Below, one piece after another: positions 1-7,548 of a stretch of 22,096 nt of DNA. The DNA is taken from contig CAYLNH010000105.1 of the NCBI GenBank assembly GCA_964384625.1, positions 1-22,096 of the forward strand. Direction: 5' to 3'. How positions within the stretch are numbered: position 1 is the stretch's first letter; every line of letters begins with the position of its first letter. Under the pieces are notes generated by a model. That model made no database searches. It was not told the origin of the DNA and was given only the letters and a program-made list of their open reading frames with translations. The stretch comes from CAYLNH01 sp964384625 (GTDB lineage: Bacteria > Verrucomicrobiota > Lentisphaeria > JABSQK01). The position numbers were made by a program, and so were the translations under genes.

Positions 1-321
1 CAATCGTTTCCCCTGCTTCCCCGCACCAGCGGGGCAGACGGGGGGCACTGGCGGAGATATCCAATACTCAACAGAGGATGCACCCGACAGAATTCCTGCA
101 GACTGTCAGAGACGGACTGCTTCCGAGCGTGGCCGCGGGCGTCTCGACCGCGCATCCCCGACTTCTGTCGGGGACATCAATAGAGGAACGCCCAATGTCC
201 AAGGGCGGAAACCAGACGCACATTCGTCGGTTGGACATTCAGCCGCGTTGGAGCCCTGCATCACCGGCAGACGGGCGCGGTCGAGTACTTACAGGCATTG
301 CCTTATCTTCGGGAAAAGGGG
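1..321. other. Intergenic leader without a convincing gene; several hairpins
   Basis: I see no credible coding region here. The open frame at 78-368 has no spaced ribosome binding site and its translation looks like non-coding GC-rich sequence. The stretch does hold secondary structure. A 6-bp hairpin lies at 19-34 (CCCCGC, loop ACCA, GCGGGG), and a larger nested set of inverted repeats is listed separately at 143-285. The left edge of the window cuts the region, so the end of an upstream gene could lie just outside. Confidence 0.5.
143..285. repeat. Nested inverted repeats, possible three-way-junction RNA or palindromic element
   Basis: An 11-bp perfect inverted repeat (143-153 with 275-285, CTCGACCGCGC and its complement) encloses two further hairpins. 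One is an 8-bp stem at 155-162/167-174 with loop TTCT. The other is a 9-bp stem at 194-202/231-239 (AATGTCCAA and its complement), with a shorter inner stem near 210-230. Together they would fold as a closed multibranch structure of about 140 bases ending some 110 bases before the FMN riboswitch. It could be an independent small RNA, a palindromic intergenic repeat like those elsewhere in the window, or chance in GC-rich DNA. I recognise no known RNA family. Confidence 0.35.
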
Positions 322-350
322 TTGCTCTTTGGGTGGCCGGAACGTATTGT
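322..350 (+). promoter_or_regulatory. Probable sigma-70-type promoter for the riboswitch-ribBA transcript
   Basis: TTGCTC at 322-327 and TATTGT at 345-350 are separated by 17 bases, resembling -35 and -10 hexamers. Transcription would begin near 357, about 40 bases before the riboswitch aptamer at 396. The placement fits, but the hexamers are imperfect and the organism's consensus is unknown. Confidence 0.35.
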
Positions 351-395
351 TTGAGGATTGACAAATAACAGGATCTCCTGTTCAGCAGAAACCCC

Positions 396-517
396 GTTGT
401 CTTCGGGGCAAGGTGAAATTCCTGACCGGCGGTGAAAGTCCGCGAGCCCGGCGCAAGCCCGGCAGAGCTGGTGAAACTCCGGCACCGACAGTGACAGTCT
501 GGATGAGAGAAGACAAC
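396..517 (+). promoter_or_regulatory. FMN riboswitch (RFN element) controlling ribBA
   Basis: The conserved RFN blocks are visible in order: GGGGCAAGGTGAAATTCC (405-422), GACCGGCGGTGAAAGTCCGC, then GGTGAAACTCCGGCACCGAC and GACAGTCTGGATGAGAGAAG. The closing helix P1 is perfect: GTTGTCTT at 396-403 pairs with AAGACAAC at 510-517. The aptamer binds flavin mononucleotide and normally shuts off riboflavin synthesis genes when FMN is plentiful. The next gene is ribBA, the first enzyme of that pathway, which fits. The 5' arm of P1 can alternatively pair with the downstream terminator arm (398-407 with 562-571), giving a visible switching mechanism. Confidence 0.97.
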
Positions 518-557
518 GCCGCGGATCGACCGAGTGGACCCGTTGGTATTGATGTGC

Positions 558-593
558 AGCTCCCGAAGACAGTGGTTTTCGAGGAGCTTTTTT
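558..593 (+). terminator. Riboswitch expression platform: terminator overlapping the ribBA ribosome binding site
   Basis: AGCTCC plus CGAA (558-567) pairs with TTCG plus GGAGCT (578-581 and 583-588), with A582 bulged, and a run of six T follows (588-593). This is a Rho-independent terminator that ends one base before the ribBA start codon at 595. Its 3' arm contains GAGGAG (581-586), the ribBA ribosome binding site, so the hairpin would block translation as well as transcription. The 5' arm is also the perfect partner of the P1 strand (398-407), which provides the antiterminated state when FMN is low. Confidence 0.85.
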
Positions 594-594
594 C

Positions 595-1818
595 ATGCCT
601 GATACGATCAAAGACGCCATCGCCGCGATTGCCCGCGGCGAGATGATCGTGGTGACCGACAGCGAAGACCGGGAAAATGAGGGGGACATTGTCTGTGCCG
701 CCGAGGCCGTGACTCCGGCGATCGTGAACTTCATGGCGAAATTCGGCCGCGGCCTGGTGTGCGCTCCGATTACCGCGGCGCGCGCCCGCCACCTGCAGTT
801 GCCGGAGATGCCCGGCAACAAAGACCGTCACGGCACCGCGTTCACGCTGTCGATCGACGCTCGCGAAGGCACCACCACCGGCATCTCCGCCGGCGACCGG
901 GCCAGGACCATTGAGCTGCTGGTTGATCCGGACGCGACGCACGAGGACTTCTTCATCCCCGGCCACGTCTTTCCGCTGGTCGCGCGCGAGGGCGGCGTGC
1001 TGGCGCGTGCCGGTCATACCGAGGCCATCGTTGATCTGGCGCGCCTCGCCGGCAAACAACCCGCCGGCGTCATCTGTGAAATCATGAACGACGACGGGAC
1101 CATGGCGCGCGTGCCGGAGATCAGGGAATTCGCCGCGGAACACAAGCTTCTCTGGGTCACCATCGCCGATCTGATTGCGTACCGCGAGGAGGTACGGGAC
1201 ATCCCGGAACATCTGGATACGCTCGAGCACTTCCTGGCGGAAAGCGGTTCCGTCCGGATGCCGTGCCGTTACACCGCCGAAGACTTTGTCCTGCACGGCT
1301 ACTTCTCCGAATCCGACGGCAAAGAACATGTCGCCCTGGTGCTGGGAGATATTGAGGGCGCCGAGGACCTCCTGGTCCGCGTGCACAGCGAGTGTCTGAC
1401 CGGCGACGCCTTCGGCTCCGCCCGATGCGACTGCGGCCAGCAGTTGGAGACCGCGATGAAGGCCGTTGCCGCGGAAGGCAAGGGCGTTATCGTCTATCTG
1501 CGCCAGGAAGGTCGCGGGATCGGGTTGATCAATAAGATCCGGGCCTACAGCCTGCAGGACCAGGGCCTCGATACCGTCGACGCCAATGTCGAACTCGGTT
1601 TCCCGGCCGACCTCCGCGACTACAGTGTGGCCGCCGAGATCATCCAGGACCTGAAGATCAAGAGCCTGCGGTTGCTGACCAACAACCCCGCCAAAGTCGA
1701 TGGTCTGCGGCGAAACGGCATTGTGGTCAACGAACGCGTTCCCCTGGTCATCCCGCCGGAAGCCGACAATGCCTTCTACCTTCAGACCAAGAAAGAGCGC
1801 TTGGGCCATATTCTGTAG
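595..1818 (+). CDS. ribBA: Bifunctional 3,4-dihydroxy-2-butanone 4-phosphate synthase / GTP cyclohydrolase II
   Basis: This 407-residue cytoplasmic enzyme supplies both precursors of riboflavin. The N-terminal RibB domain (about 1-200) makes 3,4-dihydroxy-2-butanone 4-phosphate from ribulose 5-phosphate. It shows the acidic metal site DRENEGD (25-31) and AGHTEA (139-144). The C-terminal RibA domain (about 205-407) opens GTP. It shows the zinc cysteines C267, C278 and C280 in SECLTGDAFGSARCDCG and the RQEGRG loop (303-308). Length is usual for RibBA fusions, and both active sites look intact, unlike some fusions with a decayed RibA half. ATG at 595 is preceded by GAGGAG at 581-586. The gene stands alone; other rib genes are not in the window. 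Control is by the FMN riboswitch immediately upstream. Confidence 0.97.
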   Translation: MPDTIKDAIAAIARGEMIVVTDSEDRENEGDIVCAAEAVTPAIVNFMAKFGRGLVCAPITAARARHLQLPEMPGNKDRHGTAFTLSIDAREGTTTGISAGDRARTIELLVDPDATHEDFFIPGHVFPLVAREGGVLARAGHTEAIVDLARLAGKQPAGVICEIMNDDGTMARVPEIREFAAEHKLLWVTIADLIAYREEVRDIPEHLDTLEHFLAESGSVRMPCRYTAEDFVLHGYFSESDGKEHVALVLGDIEGAEDLLVRVHSECLTGDAFGSARCDCGQQLETAMKAVAAEGKGVIVYLRQEGRGIGLINKIRAYSLQDQGLDTVDANVELGFPADLRDYSVAAEIIQDLKIKSLRLLTNNPAKVDGLRRNGIVVNERVPLVIPPEADNAFYLQTKKERLGHIL

Positions 1819-2146
1819 GGCGCCTGGCAACTACAGCCTGTGCCGCCGAGATCAACTGCCGGCAGGGGGGTCCACGGAAATGCCATAGCGTTTGGTTTGT
1901 CCTCCGTTTTCTCAGGGCCGACGGCCCGCCACATACCAGCCTTGGGCATCGCCCAAGATACTCGGTCTCAAAAAGAAGAGAGAGTGCTGAAGGTGCGAGA
2001 TATAGGCCCTGCCGTGGCCGTTCGCGCAACATGGGCGGTCGGGATGACTTCAGTCGGATCGGAGCCGACCCGCAAGGCGGAGTGAATCTGCCAACTTGTC
2101 CCGCCATGGCGGGATACGGCGCACCCAGATGTCCGGGCAGCTATAC
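1819..2146. other. Intergenic stretch with short hairpins, no gene recognised
   Basis: No reading frame here looks like protein; frames on both strands give arginine-, proline- and serine-rich translations typical of non-coding GC-rich DNA. Several short perfect hairpins are present: GGGCC/GGCCC at 1915-1927, CTTGGGC/GCCCAAG at 1941-1957 with a 3-base loop, GTCGG/CCGAC around 2053-2069, and the palindrome TCCCGCCATGGCGGGA at 2099-2114. None is followed by a T-run, so I do not call a terminator for ribBA. Confidence 0.5.
2097..2117. repeat. Dispersed 21-bp hairpin repeat, copy 1
   Basis: TGTCCCGCC, one variable base, then TGGCGGGATAC. It matches 20 of 21 positions at 11447-11467. The core is a self-complementary TCCCGCC/GGCGGGA stem. 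Both copies lie between genes. It is probably a small repetitive extragenic palindrome; nothing nearby suggests a protein site. Confidence 0.55.
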
Positions 2147-2434
2147 TCAATTGAGCAGGTCTTGGTAGCCGATATACTCGTTCTTCCAATCCCCGCAGCA
2201 TCCAATGAGTCTACATTTCGCGCAGAACAACCTGAGGTAGAGCCAGCGCCTGTCATCGCTGTCAGCGTCAAGAGACACTCCTGCGTTGATCTTGAACGTA
2301 CTGTTTCCGCACACGCATTCCCGCGACCAAACAGAGTCCGCGCTATGGATGTAGTCGTCACTGTCTCCGATTCCACGCTCGGCATTGCGCTGCGTGCAGA
2401 CACGGGCTGCGACTCCTTCCTCGTCGTTGAGGGA
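2147..2434 (-). pseudogene. Zinc-ribbon-like small protein remnant without a start codon
   Basis: Reading the minus strand from 2434 to the TGA at 2149-2147 gives about 95 codons that look truly coding. They contain VCTQRNAERGIGDSDDYI, then ECVCGN, then a Trp/Tyr/Leu-rich strand ending in FCAKC, then GDWKNEYIGYQDLLN. Two CxxC-like knuckles (CVC and CAKC) suggest a small zinc ribbon; an earlier possible CxxC reads CTQR, as if one cysteine was lost by a single T-to-C change. There is no ATG or GTG near the front in this frame, and a TAA (2437-2435) closes it just upstream, 20 bases from the preceding kinase stop. I infer a 5'-truncated or frameshifted gene. A short intact protein with a non-standard start is the alternative. 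Confidence 0.5.
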
Positions 2435-2457
2435 TTAGGCAAGCAGGGAAGGGGAGT

Positions 2458-3708
2458 CTATCGCAGTTTCCGGTGGGCGGCATGGAGGTCCTGGAGGACG
2501 GCGGCGGCGCTCTGGTAGCGCTTGCCTGGTTCTTTGCGGAGCGTCCGGCGAATGATCTTGTCCAGGGATTTCGGGAAGTCCGGATTGAGCTGCCGCGGCC
2601 AGACCGGGTCTTCGTAGGCGACCTTGTTGGCGATGGCCGGGATGTTCTCGGCGGCGAAAGCCGCCTGGCCGGTGAACAACTTGTAAGCCAGACTGCCGAA
2701 GGAGAAGATGTCGGAGCGATGGTCGACTTTGGCGGAGTTAAAGCCTTCGGGCGACAGATACGCGGGTGTGCCGAAGACGTCCGTCGTTTCCGTCAGCGAA
2801 GAATCCCGCAGACGGGCGATGCCGAAGTCCATGAGCTTGGCATAGAGTCCGTCGTTCACCAGTACATTGGCCGGCTTGAGATCGCGATGACAGATACCGA
2901 CCTGATGGATTGCCGCGAGGGCTTCGGCAAGTTGTTCGAGGATCCGGCACTTCTGCCCCAGCGACAGTGTTCGCGCCGTCGTCAGGTCCTCGAGCGTGTC
3001 GCCCACGAAGTACTCCATGAGGATGAACGGCATGTTGTTTTCGCGGGTGCCGTAATCGTAGATCCGGATGACGTTGGGGTGTTTGACCGCGAGTGTGGCC
3101 CGGGCTTCGCTGAAGAAGCGCTTCTTCCGGTTGAGCAGGGCATGCGGATCTCCGGCAGTCAGGCGTTTGAGGACCTTCATGGCGAAATGGCGGTTGCGTC
3201 CGTCCGGCCCGGGTCCCTGAGCCAGGTAGACGACGCCCATACTGCCTTCGCCGATGACCCGTTCAATGGCGTAACCGGCAATACTGGAGGGATGGCCGTT
3301 CCGCTTGGTGCCGTGCTGGGTTTCGTGTCGGCGGTCTGCCAGGTCGAGTGCTTCCCTGACGCAGTCGCGCAGTCGCCGGGGATCGATGGGCTTGTTGATA
3401 TAGTCGGCGGCACCGAGCTTGAAGCACTCGATGGCTTTGCTGATCTGGTTCAGGCCGGTCACCATAATCAACGGCGTCTCAGGTGCAATCTGCTGCCAGT
3501 GCTGGAGCAGTTCCACGCCCGAACCGTCCGGGAGCATGATGTCGATCAACGCCAGGTCGACCTGATCGCGTTTGAACAGGCGGTGTGCTTCGCGGCAGTT
3601 CTGTGCCGGGATCGTGTCGTAGCCGGAGTGCTGCAGCAGGCAACACGCCGCTTCCAACTGTACGGGGTCGTCGTCGACCACAAGAATCGTGGATTCGGAA
3701 GTCTGCAC
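2458..3708 (-). CDS. Response-regulator receiver domain fused to Hanks-type Ser/Thr protein kinase
   Basis: Cytoplasmic signalling protein of 416 residues. The N-terminal receiver domain (about 7-125) has the acidic pocket VVDDDP, phosphoacceptor D56 in LIDIMLPDG, T84 and K106 (NKPID). The kinase domain (about 145-410) has the glycine loop GEGSMGVVY (153-161), catalytic lysine K178 (AMKVLK), HRDLKPANVL with D276, DFG at 294-296 and GTPAYLSPE in the activation segment. All catalytic residues are present, so an active kinase is expected. There is no membrane segment. I chose GTG at 3708 because GGAAGGA (3721-3715) sits 6 bases ahead; a TTG at 3723 is an in-frame alternative. The layout suggests a histidine kinase phosphorelay feeding Ser/Thr phosphorylation, but the partner is not in the window. 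Confidence 0.9.
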   Translation of the reverse strand: MQTSESTILVVDDDPVQLEAACCLLQHSGYDTIPAQNCREAHRLFKRDQVDLALIDIMLPDGSGVELLQHWQQIAPETPLIMVTGLNQISKAIECFKLGAADYINKPIDPRRLRDCVREALDLADRRHETQHGTKRNGHPSSIAGYAIERVIGEGSMGVVYLAQGPGPDGRNRHFAMKVLKRLTAGDPHALLNRKKRFFSEARATLAVKHPNVIRIYDYGTRENNMPFILMEYFVGDTLEDLTTARTLSLGQKCRILEQLAEALAAIHQVGICHRDLKPANVLVNDGLYAKLMDFGIARLRDSSLTETTDVFGTPAYLSPEGFNSAKVDHRSDIFSFGSLAYKLFTGQAAFAAENIPAIANKVAYEDPVWPRQLNPDFPKSLDKIIRRTLRKEPGKRYQSAAAVLQDLHAAHRKLR

Positions 3709-3772
3709 AACAATTCCTTCCAAAAACCCTGGCTTCCGCCTCTTCTCTCCAGTACGCCCGCCAACATGTCAG

Positions 3773-3800
3773 AATATAGTCAATCTTCTCAACTTGGCAA
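3773..3800 (-). promoter_or_regulatory. Probable promoter of the receiver-kinase gene
   Basis: On the minus strand, TTGCCA (3800-3795) and TATATT (3778-3773) are 16 bases apart, a good -35/-10 pair in a locally AT-rich patch. Transcription would start near 3766, leaving a leader of about 58 bases before the GTG start. It implies that the kinase is transcribed separately from trpEG upstream. Confidence 0.45.
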
Positions 3801-3870
3801 GCAGCAAGTGTTAAGAGAGCGCGAAAATGATTGGGAGTTGGGCGCGGCAAGACGGCAGTGCGCTTCGTCG

Positions 3871-4443
3871 CTACAGCAGGTCCAGGAAGTTTTTCATCAC
3901 CTGCATGCCGTCCGGCGTCAGGACGGACTCCGGGTGGAACTGCACGCCGTAGGTCGGGTGTTCCCGATGCTGGATCCCCATGATCTCGCGGTCGTCGTCT
4001 TCGGTTTCCGCCGTGATCATGAGACAATCCGGCAGGCTGTCGCGCTCGCCGACCAGCGAGTGGTAGCGGCCGCCGGCAAACGGATTGGGAACGCCGGCAA
4101 AGATGCCTTGCTCGTTGTGCCTCACCGGCGACGTCTTGCCGTGCATGATGCGTGTGGCATGGACGACCTTGCCGCCGAAGGCCTGGACGATGCTCTGGTG
4201 GCCGAGGCAGACCCCCAGCAGCGGCACGCGCCCGGAAAACCGCCGGACGACTTCAACACTGATGCCCGCTTCGGTGGGCGTACAGGGGCCGGGCGAGATA
4301 ATCAGGGCGTTCGGCGCCTTCGCCTCCAGTTCGTCGACGGTGATCACGTCATTGCGATGGACTTCCATCACGGCGCCGATCTTGCCCATTTCCTGGACCA
4401 GGTTGTAGGTGAAGGAATCGTAGTTGTCGATCATGATCATCAT
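3871..4443 (-). CDS. trpG: Anthranilate synthase component II (glutamine amidotransferase)
   Basis: A class I glutamine amidotransferase of 190 residues, the normal size for TrpG/PabA. It releases ammonia from glutamine for the partner synthase TrpE. Visible motifs are MIDNYDSFTYNLVQ at the start, the oxyanion strand SPGPCTP (50-56), nucleophile C79 in GVCLGHQ, and the catalytic H170 and E172 in QFHPES. The first ATG overlaps the trpE stop as ATGA, and GGAGG lies about 10 bases ahead inside trpE. The next codon is also ATG, so the true start may be 3 bases later. The tight overlap points to translational coupling and equal production of the two subunits. In many bacteria one such subunit also serves PabB for folate; no pabB is visible here. 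Confidence 0.93.
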   Translation of the reverse strand: MMIMIDNYDSFTYNLVQEMGKIGAVMEVHRNDVITVDELEAKAPNALIISPGPCTPTEAGISVEVVRRFSGRVPLLGVCLGHQSIVQAFGGKVVHATRIMHGKTSPVRHNEQGIFAGVPNPFAGGRYHSLVGERDSLPDCLMITAETEDDDREIMGIQHREHPTYGVQFHPESVLTPDGMQVMKNFLDLL

Positions 4444-5930
4444 TGGTCGGCATCCTCCAGTCGCAGTCCGTTCTCGGCCAACTGCAGGGCACGGCGCATG
4501 CCGCGGGACTTGTGGCGGGTCTCGTGGTATTCGGTGTCCGGCACGCTGTCGAAGACAATACCGGCGCCGGCGGTCACGGTGGCGGTCTCGCCGTTGATCA
4601 CGACCGTGCGGATGGTGATGGCCAGATCCATGATGCCGCCGCCGTAAGCGATATAGCCGAGAGCGCCGCCGTAGGGCCCGCGGGGGTCAGGCTCCAATTC
4701 GTTGATAATTTCCATGGCTCGGACCTTGGGTGCGCCCGACAGCGTGCCGGCCGGAAAACTCGCCTTGAATACGTCGATCGCGTCGAACTCGTCGCGCACC
4801 TTTGCCTCGACCTGGCTGACAATGTGCATGACATGACTGTAGCGTTCGATCACCATGTATTCTTTGACGTTGACAGTACCGGTCACGGCGATCCGGCCGA
4901 GGTCATTGCGGGCGAGATCCACGAGCATCACGTGTTCGGCCAGTTCCTTGGGATCGGCCAGGAGGTCCTCCGCCAGCTCGGCGTCCTCTTCGCTGGTCCT
5001 GCCGCGCGGCCGAGTGCCGGCGATGGGCCGCAGCTCGGCGCGGTCGCCGGTAACGCGGACCATGACTTCCGGAGATGACCCGGCGATCGCCCGGCCGTCG
5101 GCGAAGTCGAGATAGTAGAGGTACGGCGAGGGGTTGATGTAGCGCAAGGCCCGGTAGATGTCCAGGGGCGGCGCGCTGATGTCTGCGGCAAAATGCTGCG
5201 CGACCACAACCTGGATGACGTCGCCGTCGATGATGTATTGCCGGGTACGCTCGACCATGTCTTCATAGGCGGTCTTGGACATATTCAGGCGCAGTTCGAT
5301 GTCGCGGCCGTCGGCATCAGGCTGTCGGGGCGGTGACTCGTGCAGGAGGCCCTCCATCCGGTCGAGGGCGGCCCGGCCCGAGCGGTAGGCGGTTTCGAGG
5401 TCGTCATGCTCCTGCGGATGGATACAGCAGATCAACTGTACCGTGTGGCTGAGATTGTCGAACACCGCCAGGTGATCGGTGATGAAGAAGTGGGCTTCGG
5501 CAAAGGCCGTTGTGTTCGGCTTGACTTCCCCGCAGCGCTCGAAGAAACGGACCGACTCGAAACTGAAATAGCCGACCGCGCCGCCGAAGAAACGCGGCAG
5601 CCCCGGAATGGTCCACGGCCGGAATTGCGCCAGATACGTCTGCAAGGCGTCCACCGGATTGCCGTCGAAGCGGTCCTCTCCGTCGGCGCCGCGCAGGACT
5701 GCAACGCCGTTTTCGATCAGGAACTGTTTGTCGATATCGAAGCCGAGGATGGAATAGCGGCCCCAGTTCTCGCCGCCTTCGACGCTTTCAAGGAGATAGT
5801 ACGGCCCCCGGCCGCGCAGTCGCTGGGCCAGTCCGATCGGCGTGTCAACGTCGGCCAGCGTCTCGCGGACCAGCGGGATGACATTGTAATCCGCCGCCAG
5901 CTTGGCAAATTCCTCAAAGCTCAAAGACAT
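4440..5930 (-). CDS. trpE: Anthranilate synthase component I
   Basis: Chorismate-using enzyme of 496 residues that makes anthranilate, the first committed step of tryptophan synthesis, together with TrpG. The N-terminal half carries LLES (46-49), the element of the tryptophan feedback pocket typical of TrpE rather than PabB. The catalytic half shows DGDVIQVVVAQ, NPSPYLYYLDF, GSSPEVMVRV, PIAGTRPRG, DLARNDLGR, FPAGTLSGAPK and the closing GAGIVFDSVPDTEY, all intact. I chose ATG at 5930 because similarity to the family starts with MSLSFEEF. A longer open frame reaches 6128 but overlaps the divergent gene. Its ribosome site is weak. Only trpE and trpG occur here; the rest of the trp pathway is elsewhere. 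I saw no leader peptide or T-box upstream. Confidence 0.96.
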   Translation of the reverse strand: MSLSFEEFAKLAADYNVIPLVRETLADVDTPIGLAQRLRGRGPYYLLESVEGGENWGRYSILGFDIDKQFLIENGVAVLRGADGEDRFDGNPVDALQTYLAQFRPWTIPGLPRFFGGAVGYFSFESVRFFERCGEVKPNTTAFAEAHFFITDHLAVFDNLSHTVQLICCIHPQEHDDLETAYRSGRAALDRMEGLLHESPPRQPDADGRDIELRLNMSKTAYEDMVERTRQYIIDGDVIQVVVAQHFAADISAPPLDIYRALRYINPSPYLYYLDFADGRAIAGSSPEVMVRVTGDRAELRPIAGTRPRGRTSEEDAELAEDLLADPKELAEHVMLVDLARNDLGRIAVTGTVNVKEYMVIERYSHVMHIVSQVEAKVRDEFDAIDVFKASFPAGTLSGAPKVRAMEIINELEPDPRGPYGGALGYIAYGGGIMDLAITIRTVVINGETATVTAGAGIVFDSVPDTEYHETRHKSRGMRRALQLAENGLRLEDADQ

Positions 5931-6018
5931 GAAGGTTCCCTTCGTTGCGAGCTCTGAAAATAGCACGCGCCGTGTTCTTTTACAGCGCCGCAGCCCAGCA
6001 AACTCAGGATTCGACCGC

Positions 6019-6825
6019 ATGACGCAGACCATTCCCGCCGCCGCCGTGCCGCTCTGGCCGGAGGTACCGCCGCAGTTCAACGCCGACGACGGTTTCGTGC
6101 CGTATATCGACGTCTTCACCGTCGCCACGCTGAAACCGAAGGGCGCCGTGCTGATCTTTCCCGGCGGCGGCTACAATCACCGGGCGGACCACGAGGGCGC
6201 GCCGGTGGCAGAGGCGTTCAACAATGCCGGCTGTCACGCATTCGTTGTCCAGTATCGGGTCGCGCCCAATCGGCATCCAGTGCCGCTGTTGGACGCCGCC
6301 CGCGCCGTCCGCCTGGTACGCTGCCGCGCAGACGAATGGAAGATTCGTACCGACCGGATTGCCGTCCTCGGTTTCTCCGCCGGCGGCCATCTGGCCGGCA
6401 GTATCAGTGTACTGCACCGGGAGGTCCCCGCCGCGGTCGACGACGTTGTCGAGGCGTTGTCGTGCCGGCCGGATGCATCCATTCTCTGCTATCCGGTGAC
6501 CAGTTGTGGTGAACACGGGCACCGGGGTTCATTCGACAGCTTGCTGGGGCCGACTGCAACACCCGAGCAGCGCCGGGCGCTGTCGCTGGAAATTCGGGTG
6601 GATCCGAACACGCCCCCGGCGTTCCTCTGGCATACGGCGGCGGACGCGGGGGTGCCGGTGGAGAACAGCCTGCTGTATGCGAGCGCTTTGCGCCGGTGCG
6701 GGATCCCTTTTGAGCTGCATGTTTACCCGGAAGGCCATCACGGTCTCGGGCTGGCGCCGGAACAGCCGCATGTGGCTACGTGGTCCGGTCTCGCCGCTGA
6801 GTGGCTGCAGGAGATGGGATGGTAG
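6019..6825 (+). CDS. Alpha/beta-hydrolase, esterase/acetyl-xylan-esterase-like
   Basis: A 268-residue single-domain alpha/beta-hydrolase without a signal peptide. It shows the oxyanion-hole segment FPGGGYN (47-53), nucleophile S120 in GFSAGGH, a likely acid D209 and histidine H240 or H241 in PEGHHGLGL, so the triad looks complete. This pattern is that of small carbohydrate or feruloyl/acetyl esterases (the BD-FAE-like group), which take acyl groups off sugars or plant polymers; the actual substrate cannot be read from the sequence. ATG at 6019 was chosen because homology begins there and it leaves an 88-base divergent gap to trpE. The upstream ribosome site is weak. The sugar-related genes farther right make a carbohydrate substrate plausible. 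Confidence 0.8.
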   Translation: MTQTIPAAAVPLWPEVPPQFNADDGFVPYIDVFTVATLKPKGAVLIFPGGGYNHRADHEGAPVAEAFNNAGCHAFVVQYRVAPNRHPVPLLDAARAVRLVRCRADEWKIRTDRIAVLGFSAGGHLAGSISVLHREVPAAVDDVVEALSCRPDASILCYPVTSCGEHGHRGSFDSLLGPTATPEQRRALSLEIRVDPNTPPAFLWHTAADAGVPVENSLLYASALRRCGIPFELHVYPEGHHGLGLAPEQPHVATWSGLAAEWLQEMGW

Positions 6826-6955
6826 CCGGCGACGGCCGCCAGTCCAGCCGCGCAGATGGTCTCGGAGCCGGCGGGGGCTGCCTGTGTTCAGGTTTTGATT
6901 ACATTCATCGTCCGCGGCTTTCGTATCCTCGGATAAACACGTGAAAGGAGCCGAC

Positions 6956-7462
6956 ATGGCTTATCGCCACACGCAGCACGGCAAGCTTCATCTGGTTTTG
7001 CTGAGCAGCGCGCTGCTCTGTCTGACCATCGGCATCCTGACCACCGAGGCCCCCGCGGCCGTTGGGATTACTCTTGCGGTGGCGATACTGCTGGTTGGTC
7101 TGTCGTTCTGTTTCAAGACGCTGACGGTCCAGGACGACGGCGACGCCCTGCTGGCGCGCTTCGGCCCGGTCGGCCTCTTTCGTAAGCGATTTGCCTATGA
7201 TCAGATCCGCGACCCGGAGCCCGGCAGGACAAACCTCCTGCACGGCTGGGGGATTCACGGTTTTCCCGGGCGTTGGCAGGCCTGCAACCTGTGGGGTTTC
7301 GATTGCGTCCGATTCCGCTATCGCGGCGTCCGGATCTATCTGGGAACCGACGATCCGGAAGGTCTGGCGGCGTTCTTGCAGGACCGCCCGGCGGCCGGCG
7401 AACCGAATTCCGGGAAACAGCGTAGCAGTTCCTCCCGAGTCGGCCCGGGTCAACAGAAATGA
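6956..7462 (+). CDS. Small membrane protein of unknown function with two transmembrane helices
   Basis: A 168-residue protein that I do not recognise. Two hydrophobic helices (about 11-29 and 34-53) form a hairpin in the membrane. They are followed by a soluble part of about 115 residues rich in aromatic residues and beta-strand pattern (RFAYDQIRD, WGIHGFPGRW, VRFRYRGVRIYLGTDDPEGL). That pattern resembles PH-like bacterial membrane-associated domains, where a YLGTDDPEGLAAFL ending is common; this is only an inference. ATG at 6956 was chosen because AAAGGAG lies at 6944-6950; a GTG at 6941 is less likely. The tail (about 145-168) is low complexity. It lies 86 bases ahead of the coiled-coil gene and may share its transcript. 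Confidence 0.75.
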   Translation: MAYRHTQHGKLHLVLLSSALLCLTIGILTTEAPAAVGITLAVAILLVGLSFCFKTLTVQDDGDALLARFGPVGLFRKRFAYDQIRDPEPGRTNLLHGWGIHGFPGRWQACNLWGFDCVRFRYRGVRIYLGTDDPEGLAAFLQDRPAAGEPNSGKQRSSSSRVGPGQQK

Positions 7463-7548
7463 CAGGCACACGATCGTCGGTCTTCGGCTTGGCCGCCGCC
7501 CGTTTATACGGTACGTTTCGCTATCGGAAACTACAGAGGAGACGAAAA

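Noticed and set aside
78..368. Possible 96-residue protein before the riboswitch
   Set aside because: No spaced ribosome site, non-protein-like composition, and it would cover the nested inverted repeats and the promoter.
382..1830. Long minus-strand open frame across ribBA
   Set aside because: It is an antisense shadow: GC-rich codon use leaves the opposite strand open. The plus strand encodes an unmistakable RibBA.
2473..4647. 724-codon plus-strand open frame over the kinase and trpG genes
   Set aside because: Antisense to two recognised genes with intact motifs; its translation shows no family pattern.
5931..6018. Tryptophan attenuator or T-box before trpE
   Set aside because: The 88-base gap has no Trp-rich leader peptide, no T-box sequence and no terminator hairpin.
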